Below are positions 36,545 through 46,312 of a stretch of 64,000 nt of DNA, piece by piece. The translations under genes and the position numbers were made by a program. The stretch is from Shewanella colwelliana ATCC 39565 (GTDB lineage Bacteria > Pseudomonadota > Gammaproteobacteria > Enterobacterales > Shewanellaceae). The stretch spans positions 226,530 to 290,529 of the forward strand of contig NZ_KI912479.1 of assembly GCF_000518705.1 (NCBI RefSeq), written 5' to 3'. The notes under the pieces are model-generated. The model did not search any database. It saw nothing but the letters and a program-made list of their open reading frames with translations, and was not told the origin of the DNA. The stretch's first letter is position 1. Every line of letters starts with the position of its first letter.

Positions 36545-37452
36545 AATATTGGATTAGTACTATTGAGTAGTTTATGGGACAGCGCTTCTCCCTGTTGCTG
36601 GCTGACATGACGTAGCCTGTGTTCGGCAACAGCAGGAAATACCGCCTGCACATCTTCTGGCACTATGTAGTGTCTGCCTGCAATGAATGCCCATGCTTTT
36701 GCTGCGTTGAGCAGTGATTTGCTGGCTCTAGGGGATAGCCCATAACCTTCGTTTAGTTGGCGAGACCCATTAATAAGCGCCAAGATGTAGTTGAGCAACG
36801 CGTCGGAGGCTTTTACATCCAATACTTGCTGCTGTAGATTTTTTAATGTCATCGGATCGATACACTGTGGCAGATGGTTGCCTTGCACAGTCGTGCCTTC
36901 CCCTTTAAGCATTGCCAATTCAGCTTCGCTGTCGGGATAGCCGATAGAGAGGCGCATCATAAATCTATCTAGCTGTGATTCAGGTAACGGAAAAGTGCCT
37001 GACTGTTCGCTTGGGTTTTGCGTCGCTATCACAAAGAAGGGACTCGGTAAGGGGTGTGTAATCCCATCAACCGTTATCTGTTGCTCCGCCATCGCTTCTA
37101 ACAGTGCACTTTGAGTTTTAGGGCTAGCACGGTTGATCTCATCGGCTAGCACCATCTGCTTAAAGATAGGCCCTGGATGGAATACGAATTGAGATTGTTC
37201 TTTATCAAAAATGGATACCCCCAAGATATCCGCTGGCAACATGTCACTGGTAAATTGTACTCTTTGATGGCTCAGGCCCAGACTTTGCGCTAGCCCCTGG
37301 GACAGACTGGTTTTCCCCATGCCTGGAAGATCTTCAATCAAAAGGTGTCCCTTGGCTAAAATACAGGTGATGGCCAACTTTATTTGCTGTGGTTTACCTA
37401 ACAGTACCTGTTCGAGTTGCGCTAATAACGCGGTTATCGCTTGGTGAGACAT
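36541..37452 (-). CDS. MoxR-family AAA+ ATPase
   Basis: A 303-residue cytoplasmic AAA+ chaperone. Walker A DLPGMGKTS is at 41-49, Walker B VLADEIN at 101-107, sensor 1 is ATQNP, and an arginine-rich LSPRASKS segment lies near the C-terminus. I start at MSHQAITALL because AAGGA lies 6 bases upstream; a longer frame begins 12 codons earlier without such a site. It is the first gene of the MoxR-DUF58-TgpA cassette, which ends next to recC. Confidence 0.93.
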   Translation of the reverse strand: MSHQAITALLAQLEQVLLGKPQQIKLAITCILAKGHLLIEDLPGMGKTSLSQGLAQSLGLSHQRVQFTSDMLPADILGVSIFDKEQSQFVFHPGPIFKQMVLADEINRASPKTQSALLEAMAEQQITVDGITHPLPSPFFVIATQNPSEQSGTFPLPESQLDRFMMRLSIGYPDSEAELAMLKGEGTTVQGNHLPQCIDPMTLKNLQQQVLDVKASDALLNYILALINGSRQLNEGYGLSPRASKSLLNAAKAWAFIAGRHYIVPEDVQAVFPAVAEHRLRHVSQQQGEALSHKLLNSTNPIL

Positions 37453-37539
37453 AACTGTCCTTGTAGAGAGTGAGCCAACATTTATCAATATTCATTATCT
37501 CGAGTATCGCTTAACTATGCGATAGAACGGCTGTTTTGG

Positions 37540-38280
37540 CTAGCCAATAATGGTTTCTGTGTTGTCGTGTGCCTTGATAAGTTGTTTCAAGGCGACCCTA
37601 GGTTTGGCTGTGACAAAGTCCGTTTTAAATAGAAAGCCTTGCACTAAGTCGACGCCCAGTTCCTGTGCAGTATCGAGCTGTTTTGCGGTTTCAATACCTT
37701 CTAAAATAGTCAATTTTCCCGCAAATTTACCGTACTGAACTAAGGATTGAATGAGATAACGTTGCTGGCTACACGCAAGTTGGTTAAGCCAACTCATATC
37801 AAATTTTAGGCAACTCACTTGGCTCATCAATGCAAGCGACAGCATGGCATGGGGGGCACCAATATCATCGAGAGCGGTGTTAATCTGAGATAGATGTAGC
37901 TGAGTGACCAGTTTTTCAGATTTTTGTGCATCGTTAACGCAGGTATTTTCAATAATTTCAACGGTAAGGTGCCTATGCGTGACAAACTCACGAATAAAAA
38001 GAGGAAGATTTTCAAGATCAACTGCGTGTGGGTCTAGGTTGACAAAAAGCGCCAAATTAGGATTTGAATGGGCAATTTGTAACTGTTTTGCCGCCAGTTC
38101 AACTTGGGTTAGCAACGCAGGGTGATGATGCAGTCGATCGAATACCTGATTGGGTGCAATAGGGTTGTTATTGGGTGTAACAAAACGAGCGAGTGCTTCG
38201 TAGCCGTAAATTGTCCCAGTTTTGGCATTAACCAAAGGTTGGTACTCGCATCCCATAGTGAGCATTGCAAGATCTGTCAT
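37540..38280 (-). CDS. Standalone EAL-domain c-di-GMP phosphodiesterase-like protein
   Basis: A 246-residue single-domain cytoplasmic protein. The EAL motif is at 28-30 (YEALAR). Further ligands are present as Asn81, VEIIEN (107-112), Asp138-Asp139, Lys159, Glu194/Glu197 (EGIET) and Gln214 (QGF). Loop 6, normally DFGTGYSS, reads DIGAPHAM, so the dimer and metal-control loop is altered. Activity is possible but uncertain; a c-di-GMP sensor is the alternative. It is a separate transcription unit, with no GGDEF partner adjacent. Confidence 0.85.
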   Translation of the reverse strand: MTDLAMLTMGCEYQPLVNAKTGTIYGYEALARFVTPNNNPIAPNQVFDRLHHHPALLTQVELAAKQLQIAHSNPNLALFVNLDPHAVDLENLPLFIREFVTHRHLTVEIIENTCVNDAQKSEKLVTQLHLSQINTALDDIGAPHAMLSLALMSQVSCLKFDMSWLNQLACSQQRYLIQSLVQYGKFAGKLTILEGIETAKQLDTAQELGVDLVQGFLFKTDFVTAKPRVALKQLIKAHDNTETIIG

Positions 38281-38404
38281 GATGCGTCGCTGTTAATCTA
38301 AATGATAATTATTAACACTTACTGGGCTGTGATCAAGGAATCTTTGATAATCAGTGATCTAACTGCTGCTAATTTGCACTAACAGATCTCTGATTAAGTC
38401 GACA

Positions 38405-40336
38405 TTAGTAACGAAATGCGAGCTCCTGCTCAGAAAACAGCTGTGGTGGTTGCTGTTGCTTGATTTGATAAATGATGCGATAACTCAGCACAGCTTGAAC
38501 ATACTCTCGAGTTTCAGTGAAGGGGATAGATTCGATAAAACTCATGACATCTAACTGACCATCACTGACTGCTAGCCAGCGTTTGACTCTGTGTGGACCT
38601 GCATTGTAAGCGGCGGTCGCAAGTACTCTATTGCCGTTAAATTGCTCAAGCAGGCGTTTGTAGTAGCGACTACCCAGTTGGGTGTTAATGTCGATGTCAT
38701 ACAGGCTCTTTTGACCACGGTATTTTAGTTTTGATTTTTTAGCGGTCTCCTTCGCTGTTGCAGGCATCAATTGCATTAAACCTCGTGCGCCAACACCTGA
38801 CGTGGCCCACGGATAAAAGGCGGATTCCCTGCGGGCAATTGCTCTGATCTCATTAATATCTACATTGACCTGTTGGCTGGCTTGCTTAAAGGCTTTGTCC
38901 GCGGCATAGGGAAAACGCATCGTCATATCATTCCAAAGTTGTGCTTGAATGCTCGCTTGGACGCCTAAATCATGCCACTGGCGCGCTTGGGCGAGCAGGC
39001 CATATTGAGCCCTTACGGCTTTTGGATGGCGATTAAGCATTAATACCCATTCTGCACGAGCATCGATGGTTTTATCGATTGCGAGTAGCTCTTCTACGCG
39101 GGCTAAGCCTGCGTCATGGTCTAGGCTGGTGTATATTTCAGCATCTTTAAGGGTTGTCTGATGCCCCAGTTGAAACTCAAGGCTTAGGGTATCGGCGGCA
39201 CTGAAGCCGTAAAAATTGCGTTGCTTTGCTAGGTTAGCTAACCCTTGCTGCGTTAAGGTGTTCGCGTGCTGCGGGTATTTTGTTAGCCAATATTGCCAGC
39301 GTGCCTTTTGCTGTTTCTCTGGTGTAAGTAAGGTGAGAAGCTGCGGTAACTTTTCTTTATCGGCTTGGCGAATAGCCCAGCGGAGTCTGAGTTCGACTAA
39401 ATCATCGCTATCGAGCAGCGGTAGCATGCTATCGATAAAGCTTTGCAGTGAGTCCTCTTGTCGTATGAGGGCTCGTTTAATCAAATAACGACTTAGTTTT
39501 CGTCCTTGATGATCACTAAAACGGTCCGCTTTTTGATACATCAAGTAGAGTTTTACCGCTTTGTTAAGATCTTTTTTTGCTAGACGACGAATACCTGCAT
39601 CGACAATATCGGCGTTAATATTTGCTTTAGCGAGAAACGGTTTACTGTGCCTTAAGGTTCTTGGGTCTTTATAAACACTGAGCAAGCGCTGCGCATCGCT
39701 TTTATGTGTGGTGACCTTTTTTGCCAAAAACTTGAGTAGCCCATATTCACCTGCATTGAAAGCCAATAACATACGTGACCAGATTAAGTCTTGAGTGCGG
39801 TAGCCTGCTTTTTCCCATTCCGTGAATAGAGGATCACATTCCTTGGGGCGTGAGCGTCCATGTAGCCAGAGTTTGCTAGCTCCTTTATAAGCCAACTCAA
39901 GCTTACCAGCGGTTCTTTGGGCCCGATAGAAATAGCATTGCAGTACTAAGTTGTTAGGTTCGTCAGGACTGATAAGCAAAAAGTCTTGCCAGCGCTTTTG
40001 TTTACCAGCAGCCATTAGATAACGATAACGTGCTGTTTGATATAAAGGCGTGTCTTGAAAAGAGGCGATTGCGGTTAATGCCGTGCTGCCATCTAGCGAT
40101 AAAATATCATCAATATTGGCATGAAAATCCAGATAGGGCGTTAATGGATAGCCCTTGAGCGTGTGACGCAGTGATTGATAGTCAGCCATTCTTCCTTGTG
40201 ATAACGCTTCTCTGGCTTCGAGGTACTGCTGTTGATGTGCGCTTAGCGCGGATGCACTGGCACTCGTGCTTATCAACATCGCTATAAACAGTTGTAAAAC
40301 TCGATAAGCAAAAATGCGATATAACGGCAATGGCAT
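38405..40336 (-). CDS. slt: Soluble lytic murein transglycosylase Slt
   Basis: A 643-residue periplasmic enzyme that cleaves glycan strands to 1,6-anhydro-muropeptides. A signal peptide covers about residues 1-30 (SASASA). A long helical superhelix (U/L domain) spans about 30-470. The C-terminal goose-lysozyme-like domain begins with ARRESAFYPWATSGVGARGLMQL, where the Glu of RES is the catalytic acid (near residue 500), and includes AAYNAGPHRVKRW. The length matches Slt70. Confidence 0.94.
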   Translation of the reverse strand: MPLPLYRIFAYRVLQLFIAMLISTSASASALSAHQQQYLEAREALSQGRMADYQSLRHTLKGYPLTPYLDFHANIDDILSLDGSTALTAIASFQDTPLYQTARYRYLMAAGKQKRWQDFLLISPDEPNNLVLQCYFYRAQRTAGKLELAYKGASKLWLHGRSRPKECDPLFTEWEKAGYRTQDLIWSRMLLAFNAGEYGLLKFLAKKVTTHKSDAQRLLSVYKDPRTLRHSKPFLAKANINADIVDAGIRRLAKKDLNKAVKLYLMYQKADRFSDHQGRKLSRYLIKRALIRQEDSLQSFIDSMLPLLDSDDLVELRLRWAIRQADKEKLPQLLTLLTPEKQQKARWQYWLTKYPQHANTLTQQGLANLAKQRNFYGFSAADTLSLEFQLGHQTTLKDAEIYTSLDHDAGLARVEELLAIDKTIDARAEWVLMLNRHPKAVRAQYGLLAQARQWHDLGVQASIQAQLWNDMTMRFPYAADKAFKQASQQVNVDINEIRAIARRESAFYPWATSGVGARGLMQLMPATAKETAKKSKLKYRGQKSLYDIDINTQLGSRYYKRLLEQFNGNRVLATAAYNAGPHRVKRWLAVSDGQLDVMSFIESIPFTETREYVQAVLSYRIIYQIKQQQPPQLFSEQELAFRY

Positions 40337-40401
40337 TTTTATTAACTCCTAGTTAACTTTCCCTATTAAATGTGGCGACTCACCACCAGGTTAACATTCC
40401 T

Positions 40402-41898
40402 TTAATTCAGTTTTGTGTCAAACGCTTGATGCTCATCTAACGCTTTATCCACCAGTTGTGCATCAAGCTGTTTAGTGGTGACGACACCAAGTTGCTGCAT
40501 CTGATGAGCTTGACGAAGCAAATTTCCTTTGCCTGTGCTCAACTTACCCATTGCATTTTGGTAGCTTTTATCCAGAGAGTCGATGGCGCGGCCCACTTTG
40601 TCCATATCCTCTATGTAACCACACAATTTGTCATACATTTTACCCGCTTGCTTGGCGATCCGCTGCGCATTTTGGTTTTGATACTCATAACGCCAGATAT
40701 TATTGATTGTTCTTAAGGCGACCAATAGATTGGTTGGGCTAACCAACATTATGTTGTTTTCAAGCGCATAGTTAACCAAGCTAGGATCATGTTCAATCGC
40801 TAACAAGAATGCAGGTTCGAGTGGAATAAACATTAGCACATAATCGAGGCTTTTTAAGCCATGCAACTGCTGGTAGTCCTTTTGACTGAGCCCTTTAATA
40901 TGGGCTCGAATAGATTGGCAGTGTTCTTTAATGGCTGTCAGTTTAATCGCTTCATCGTCGCTATTGAAATAACGCTCATAGGCAACTAGTGACATTTTGG
41001 CATCAATCACTACATCTTTGTTTTCTGGTAGGTGAACAATGACATCGGGTTTAAATCGTTTACCCTGATCATTTTTAAGGTCTTGTTGGGTATCATATTC
41101 ATGACCTTCACGCAGGCCGCTTTCTTGCAGTACCCGTTCTAAGATCACTTCACCCCAATTGCCCTGTTGCTTGTTGTCGCCTTTTAAGGCTTTGGTTAAA
41201 TTAATGGCGTCTTGGCTCATCTGTAAGTTTAACGCTTTTAGCGATTCTAACTGGTGTTTGAACGCACTGCGCTCAGCTTGCTCTACGGTATATGACTCTT
41301 GGACCTGCTGACGAAAGCCCTCTAATTGTTGTTTGAAGGGGGACAGTATATGGCCTAATTGTTGTTGACTCTGGCTCTGTAGCTTTTCGCTTTTGGCATC
41401 AAATATTTTGTTGGCGAGGTTTTCAAACTGCTCACTTAAGCGCGTTTCTGAGGCGTTAAGTTGGGCGATTCTATCCTCTAAGGCTTGCGCTTCTGCTTGA
41501 TGTTTCACCATTAAGGTTTGCTGCATCGCATTGGATTTTGACAAGGCAAGTTGGGTTTCTAACTGTTTACGTTGTGTTTGCTGCAACAGCTCTTCTAAAT
41601 CATTGCAGCGCTGGGCTTGTGCTTGGCTCATGCCCAATAATGTCATTTGATGATCTAATTTCTGCTGCAGTGCATAATTATCTTGTTGCTTGTCTTCTAA
41701 TGCAGCTTGAGTTAGTGCTTGTTGTTGGTTGAGTGCTTCAATCGCAACGGCGTGCTCATCAATCTGTTGTTGCTTAAGCTGCTGCCATCTGCTGCGAGTG
41801 AGGCGTTGATTGATCAGCGCACCGATAAGAATGGAGAGAAAGGCGACACCGGCCAATGCAATGATTTCAGGAACGGATAAGGAAAGGGCAACAGGCAT
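40402..41898 (-). CDS. rmuC: DNA recombination protein RmuC
   Basis: A 498-residue protein. An N-terminal membrane helix (about residues 10-27) is followed by a long glutamine-rich coiled coil (about 35-230). The RmuC nuclease-like domain contains GNWGEVILERVL, FKPDVIVHLPENKDVVIDAKMS and YVLMFIPLEPAF. Loss of RmuC raises inversion between short repeats in E. coli. The D...DAK pattern fits a PD-(D/E)xK-like site. It stands alone. Confidence 0.94.
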   Translation of the reverse strand: MPVALSLSVPEIIALAGVAFLSILIGALINQRLTRSRWQQLKQQQIDEHAVAIEALNQQQALTQAALEDKQQDNYALQQKLDHQMTLLGMSQAQAQRCNDLEELLQQTQRKQLETQLALSKSNAMQQTLMVKHQAEAQALEDRIAQLNASETRLSEQFENLANKIFDAKSEKLQSQSQQQLGHILSPFKQQLEGFRQQVQESYTVEQAERSAFKHQLESLKALNLQMSQDAINLTKALKGDNKQQGNWGEVILERVLQESGLREGHEYDTQQDLKNDQGKRFKPDVIVHLPENKDVVIDAKMSLVAYERYFNSDDEAIKLTAIKEHCQSIRAHIKGLSQKDYQQLHGLKSLDYVLMFIPLEPAFLLAIEHDPSLVNYALENNIMLVSPTNLLVALRTINNIWRYEYQNQNAQRIAKQAGKMYDKLCGYIEDMDKVGRAIDSLDKSYQNAMGKLSTGKGNLLRQAHQMQQLGVVTTKQLDAQLVDKALDEHQAFDTKLN

Positions 41899-42072
41899 AA
41901 AAGCAACACCAGTAATTTAAGATGGGTTAAGCGTCTCATGGGACACCTTAGTGTTCAATAGGTCAAAGGGTGTTTGCTTAACTCTTATGCGTTAATTATT
42001 TTTTATGTGAAATTTTTTGGCTCTTCGTGCTATCTATTGAGGTATGAGTTAAGCAATCACAGAGGTGTGTGA

Positions 42073-43104
42073 GTGAAAAGCACTAAATTTGGCAAGATTA
42101 AGTCTGCTTCTAGCTGGAATGAAAAAGAAAACAGTGTCACCCCGGAGGGCGTGTTTAATGACAGACGTAACATCATTAAAGCCTTAGGGCTTGGTGCGAT
42201 AGGTGCAAGTATCCCCGGACATGTTCAGGCCGGCCTTTTTGAGCTGTTTGGAGAAAACAAAGCCGTTGATCCTTTTGTGACCCAAGTGCTCGACTTCACC
42301 AAAAACAGTGCATTTGGGTTAAAAGAGACACTCACCCCAATGCAAAAAGTGATAACCCATAATAATTTTTATGAGTTCGGCACCAGCAAAACAGATCCTG
42401 TTGATAATGCACAAGGTTTTAAAGTTGATCCTTGGGTATTAAAAATTGAAGGATTAGTGGATAACCCGCTAACGTTAGATTTAGATGATTTGACTAAGCT
42501 GTTTGCGCTCGAGGAGCGTATCTACCGTTTACGTTGTGTCGAGGCATGGTCGATGGTTGTTCCTTGGGTCGGTTTCTCATTGGCCTTATTACTTAAAAAG
42601 GCTGGGGTTAAATCGTCGGCAACCCACGTGGCGTTTGAGACCTTGTTTGACCCTGACCAGATGCCTGGTCAAAAGAGCCGTTTAATGGGCGGTGGTATTC
42701 ACTATCCTTATATCGAAGGGCTACGCCTTGATGAAGCCATGAACGATTTATCATTTATGGCCGTGGGGTTATACGGCAAAACGTTACCCGCACAGAATGG
42801 TGCGCCGATCCGTTTAGTCGTCCCATGGAAATACGGTTTCAAGAGTATTAAATCGATTGTCCGTATCCGAGTGATGGATAAGCAACCGCCTACTAGTTGG
42901 AATCAACTTGCTGCCAATGAATATGGCTTTTACGCCAATGTGAACCCCGAGGTCGATCATCCAAGGTGGTCTCAAGCAACTGAGCGCCGTATCGGTGAGG
43001 GCGGTATATTTTCAGCAACTCGGATAGCAACAAAGCCATTTAATGGCTATGGGGAGCAAGTTGCGCACCTCTATAAAGGTATGGATTTAAGTCGGTTTTA
43101 TTAG
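42073..43104 (+). CDS. msrP: Periplasmic methionine-sulfoxide reductase catalytic subunit MsrP
   Basis: A 343-residue molybdopterin enzyme (YedY) that reduces methionine sulfoxide in envelope proteins. A Tat signal is present: NDRRNIIKALG with twin Arg at 31-32, then a hydrophobic stretch. Cys155 in RLRCVEAWSMV is the Mo ligand. FGTSKTDP and VPWKYGFKSIKSI are family text. The start is GTG with AGAGG 7 bases upstream. It is followed by msrQ after 55 bases. Confidence 0.94.
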   Translation: MKSTKFGKIKSASSWNEKENSVTPEGVFNDRRNIIKALGLGAIGASIPGHVQAGLFELFGENKAVDPFVTQVLDFTKNSAFGLKETLTPMQKVITHNNFYEFGTSKTDPVDNAQGFKVDPWVLKIEGLVDNPLTLDLDDLTKLFALEERIYRLRCVEAWSMVVPWVGFSLALLLKKAGVKSSATHVAFETLFDPDQMPGQKSRLMGGGIHYPYIEGLRLDEAMNDLSFMAVGLYGKTLPAQNGAPIRLVVPWKYGFKSIKSIVRIRVMDKQPPTSWNQLAANEYGFYANVNPEVDHPRWSQATERRIGEGGIFSATRIATKPFNGYGEQVAHLYKGMDLSRFY

Positions 43105-43159
43105 GCTATGCAGGTCTGTCGAAGATAACCCTCAGGTTTTGTGATTGGAGTAGTTTGTC

Positions 43160-43789
43160 GTGCGTTTATCCTTAAAACACCTTCTGCCAATCAAGGTGAT
43201 GCTTCACCTGTTGGCAATTTTACCCTTCTGTTATCTGTTGTTTACTGTGCTGAGTGAACGTGCTGGTGGTGATCCGGTGCAGTATATTATTCATTATACA
43301 GGGATGGGCGCACTCAACGCCTTAGTTGCGGTATTACTGGTATCGCCGATTGCCAAACGATTTAAACTCGGGGTATTGATGCAGACTAGGCGTTTATTGG
43401 GCCTCTATGTGTTTGGCTATGCGTCTTTGCATATTTTTTCATTCTTGAGTTTAGATCTGTTATTTGAATGGCAATTGTTAGCCAGTGAGATTGTTAAACG
43501 TCCCTATATTTTGGTTGGTGCATCGGGCTATCTGATTTTGGTGCTATTGGCTGTTACCTCATTTAACCGTATTCGGCGGAAAATGGGCCGAAGCTGGCAA
43601 AATCTGCATAACAGTATTTATCTACTTGCGCTGCTGGCACCCATTCATTTTTACTGGTCAGTAAAGTCTGAAGTTATTGAGCCTTCTATTTATCTAGGGA
43701 TATTTATTTGCTTGTTGATTGTCCGTTTTAAGTCAGCCAAATTAGTTAAAAAGACTAATGTGGCTTCAAAGAAAGTGAAGGTTGTTTAG
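43160..43789 (+). CDS. msrQ: Heme-binding membrane subunit MsrQ
   Basis: A 209-residue inner-membrane cytochrome of the ferric-reductase-like family that passes quinol/flavin electrons to MsrP. Five to six hydrophobic helices are visible, with heme-ligand histidines in FGYASLHIFSF, WQNLHNSIYLLAL and LAPIHFYW. The GTG start follows a weak GGAG. The last 24 bases overlap the end of the convergent diguanylate cyclase gene. Confidence 0.92.
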   Translation: MRLSLKHLLPIKVMLHLLAILPFCYLLFTVLSERAGGDPVQYIIHYTGMGALNALVAVLLVSPIAKRFKLGVLMQTRRLLGLYVFGYASLHIFSFLSLDLLFEWQLLASEIVKRPYILVGASGYLILVLLAVTSFNRIRRKMGRSWQNLHNSIYLLALLAPIHFYWSVKSEVIEPSIYLGIFICLLIVRFKSAKLVKKTNVASKKVKVV

Positions 43790-45091
43790 TGCACTATTTG
43801 CGCTTTCACTGAACTGGTAGCTATTACCAGTCGTAAGCTTTGCAAGGTACATGTTATCGTCCGCTATCTTAATGAGGGCTTGACGGGCGACATCATCATT
43901 GGGCAGCAGGGCGATGCCTATGCTGGCCTCAAGCCGAACTTGATGGCTAGGTAGGTTTAGGGGTTGCGACAAATTTTTCAGTATTTTGTCGCATACCAAT
44001 TTAACTTCTAATAGCCCACTGATAGGCTCAAGCCAGATAACAAACTCATCACCACCTATACGGGCACAAATATCAGAACTTCTTACTGATTTGAGTAAAC
44101 GCGCTGCACACTCGACTAAGACTTGATCGCCAATGTGATGGCCTAAAGAATCGTTAATCTGTTTAAATTTGTCCAGATCGATAAACAACAAGGCGGCATG
44201 AATCCCTGTTCTATGGCACCGAGCGATGGCTGTATCGATTTGACGCTCGAAAGCACTGCGAGAATAAAGTTGGGTTAGGTCATCATGCTCAGCGACGAAT
44301 TTGAGTTTTTCGTGTTGTGCTTGAAGTTGCTGAGTTTGTCGCTGAACTTCAAACTGAAGGGCTTCTTTTTTTATGGTGGTTTCGTTGAGCCTTAATGTCA
44401 TTTTATTGAATTGCTCGGCGACGTCAGACAGCTCATTGTCTTGCTGTATCATAATTTTTGTCTGCAGATCGCCTTTGCTGAGGCGCAGGATCCCTTTAGT
44501 TAACCTAAGAAGGCTTTGGTTAAAAACTTTTAAGGTTGCTTGGATTTGATGTAAAAGCGCTAACGAGCCTAACAATAGGATACAGATGGCAAAATAGAGA
44601 ATAATTTTCTGCTGGTGGGCAACATGTCGAATCATTAAGCTTTGCGCACTGGTTAACTCCTCGCTCATGGCTTGTAAGGTCATATTAAATCGTGCCGTTA
44701 ACATACCATTGGTGCTTGTGATACCGTGTTTTGTCGTGGTGGCGAGGCCTTTATCTGCGAAGGTAAGTAGTGCTCCTAAATTGTCATTCATCCTAATTAG
44801 ATTGGTAAAAATAGAGGTGATTGCAATTTTTTTGAAGTGGTGAGTACTAAGTTGTTGACTGAGAATGTCGTGGGCAGCTTTTGTTTGTGTTAACGCTTCT
44901 TCATCTTGGAATTCTTGCAGTATCCACAGCCGACTTCGTAAGGTGTCTACTGCATTTTCTGTCTGCATAATATAATCCAAGCGATCAAAGTTAGCGTCTT
45001 GTAGATGCTTTAAGGCAATAAAAGTCGCAATGATTATGCTGGTTAATAGTAAACTGATTAACAGAATAATTTTCAAGCGCGTGTTTATCAT
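43766..45091 (-). CDS. Membrane diguanylate cyclase (HAMP-GGDEF)
   Basis: A 441-residue sensor. TM1 is at about 7-27, followed by a helical periplasmic domain of about 135 residues, TM2 (about 165-185), a HAMP linker (about 190-245), a coiled coil, and the GGDEF domain. The catalytic GGDEF is intact at 346-350, with an inhibitory-site RSSD at 337-340, so it should make c-di-GMP and be feedback-inhibited. It follows an SBP gene after 6 bases, suggesting that SBP signals through this protein. Its end overlaps msrQ by 24 bases. Confidence 0.93.
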   Translation of the reverse strand: MINTRLKIILLISLLLTSIIIATFIALKHLQDANFDRLDYIMQTENAVDTLRSRLWILQEFQDEEALTQTKAAHDILSQQLSTHHFKKIAITSIFTNLIRMNDNLGALLTFADKGLATTTKHGITSTNGMLTARFNMTLQAMSEELTSAQSLMIRHVAHQQKIILYFAICILLLGSLALLHQIQATLKVFNQSLLRLTKGILRLSKGDLQTKIMIQQDNELSDVAEQFNKMTLRLNETTIKKEALQFEVQRQTQQLQAQHEKLKFVAEHDDLTQLYSRSAFERQIDTAIARCHRTGIHAALLFIDLDKFKQINDSLGHHIGDQVLVECAARLLKSVRSSDICARIGGDEFVIWLEPISGLLEVKLVCDKILKNLSQPLNLPSHQVRLEASIGIALLPNDDVARQALIKIADDNMYLAKLTTGNSYQFSESANSALNNLHFL

Positions 45092-45097
45092 GGTGAG

Positions 45098-46093
45098 TTA
45101 ATCTTCCTTGCTACTCTCTAAGACATGACGTAATGCTTTATCATTGAGTAAAGTCCTAAAATCAGGCACAGATAGTGCTATGGTCTTCTCTCTAGCGACT
45201 GCCCAACGTCCTTGTGTTTGTAAGTTGGATAATAGAGAGTTGTTTAAGGATAGCCGAAACACATAGTCACTCCAGGTCCACTCCAACTCATTTAGCGGCA
45301 CTTTCAAGTATTCACTAATTATCTGTTTCGCCTGCAAAGGATATTTGGCTATGAACAACTGCGCTTCATCTATCGCTTTTAACACCTTTACATGCTGTCG
45401 ATAATGGCTTTGAGCATGTTGTTTTGTACTCACCAAGTTGAAAGAGAGGTTATAAGTCCCTTTACTTGGAAATTGATAAATTTTATCGGGATGAGCTCGG
45501 TTGAGTTGATACCCAAAGGGTTCCCACACCGAAATAGCATCAACGTCTCCAGCGATCAGCGCAGGCCCTAAGTCTTGTGGTGGCAAATAGACTTTTTCTA
45601 TACTGAGATCATGTTGTCCAGTGATAATTAAAAATGCATCAACAAAAAACTCACTGGCACTGGCTTTGACCATCCCTATTTTACGATGATTAAGATCGGT
45701 AATCGCTGGTTTTTCATCTGTGCCATAAGTTATCAACTTTAGATCATTATCAGATTCAACAAAGCTAGCTAATAGGCGAAAGTCTTGCCGCTCAAAGCTG
45801 TTGAACATGACAACAGACTCCGAACTTGTCGCTAAGTCAGCTTGGCCCGTCATCATGGCTTCAAAACAGAGGTGCCCGCCTCGAAATGGCATCAGTTCAA
45901 CATCTATTTTATGTTTTTTAAAAATCTCTAATTGGCGCGCGATAATAATCGGTGCACTTAATGGTGTCGTTGACATGGCAATACGTAGTTTATCTGTCGG
46001 TTCCATGTCTGCCGATTGGGATAGATAATATCCAGATCCAACGCCTCCGACGGCTAGGAGCAGAATAGCGGTGTAAATCGCAAGTTTTTTCAT
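45098..46093 (-). CDS. Orphan NMT1/SsuA-like periplasmic binding protein
   Basis: A 331-residue binding protein with an N-terminal hydrophobic segment (about 5-25) that could be a signal peptide or an anchor. NMT1/TauA-like text includes LRIAMSTTPLSAPIIIARQLEIF, GGHLCFEAMMTGQADLA and VDAISVWEPFGYQL. No permease or ATPase is near. The next gene, 6 bases downstream, is a membrane diguanylate cyclase, so the pair looks like a ligand-sensing module similar in concept to NspS-MbaA. Ligand unknown. Confidence 0.88.
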   Translation of the reverse strand: MKKLAIYTAILLLAVGGVGSGYYLSQSADMEPTDKLRIAMSTTPLSAPIIIARQLEIFKKHKIDVELMPFRGGHLCFEAMMTGQADLATSSESVVMFNSFERQDFRLLASFVESDNDLKLITYGTDEKPAITDLNHRKIGMVKASASEFFVDAFLIITGQHDLSIEKVYLPPQDLGPALIAGDVDAISVWEPFGYQLNRAHPDKIYQFPSKGTYNLSFNLVSTKQHAQSHYRQHVKVLKAIDEAQLFIAKYPLQAKQIISEYLKVPLNELEWTWSDYVFRLSLNNSLLSNLQTQGRWAVAREKTIALSVPDFRTLLNDKALRHVLESSKED

Positions 46094-46312
46094 TAAACCC
46101 TTTGAGTATAAAGCGGATGTTGTTTTTTAAGTTTAGAGCGTTACTGTGATCTCGCTTAATTTTTTGTGCTTTAGCTATCACTAAATAGATATTACCGAAA
46201 ATTGGTGGGTGATCTTAGGCAACGGATTACTGTTGGCAACCTTTGACAAAAGTAGCTTGATGAACAAGATTTAAAGGAATAGCGTCCTCAGCATGTATGG
46301 CGAGGTGGGAAG

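Noticed and set aside
43766..43789. 24-base overlap of the msrQ and diguanylate cyclase ends
   Set aside because: Convergent 3' overlaps of this size are common; both reading frames are otherwise normal, so no frameshift is implied.
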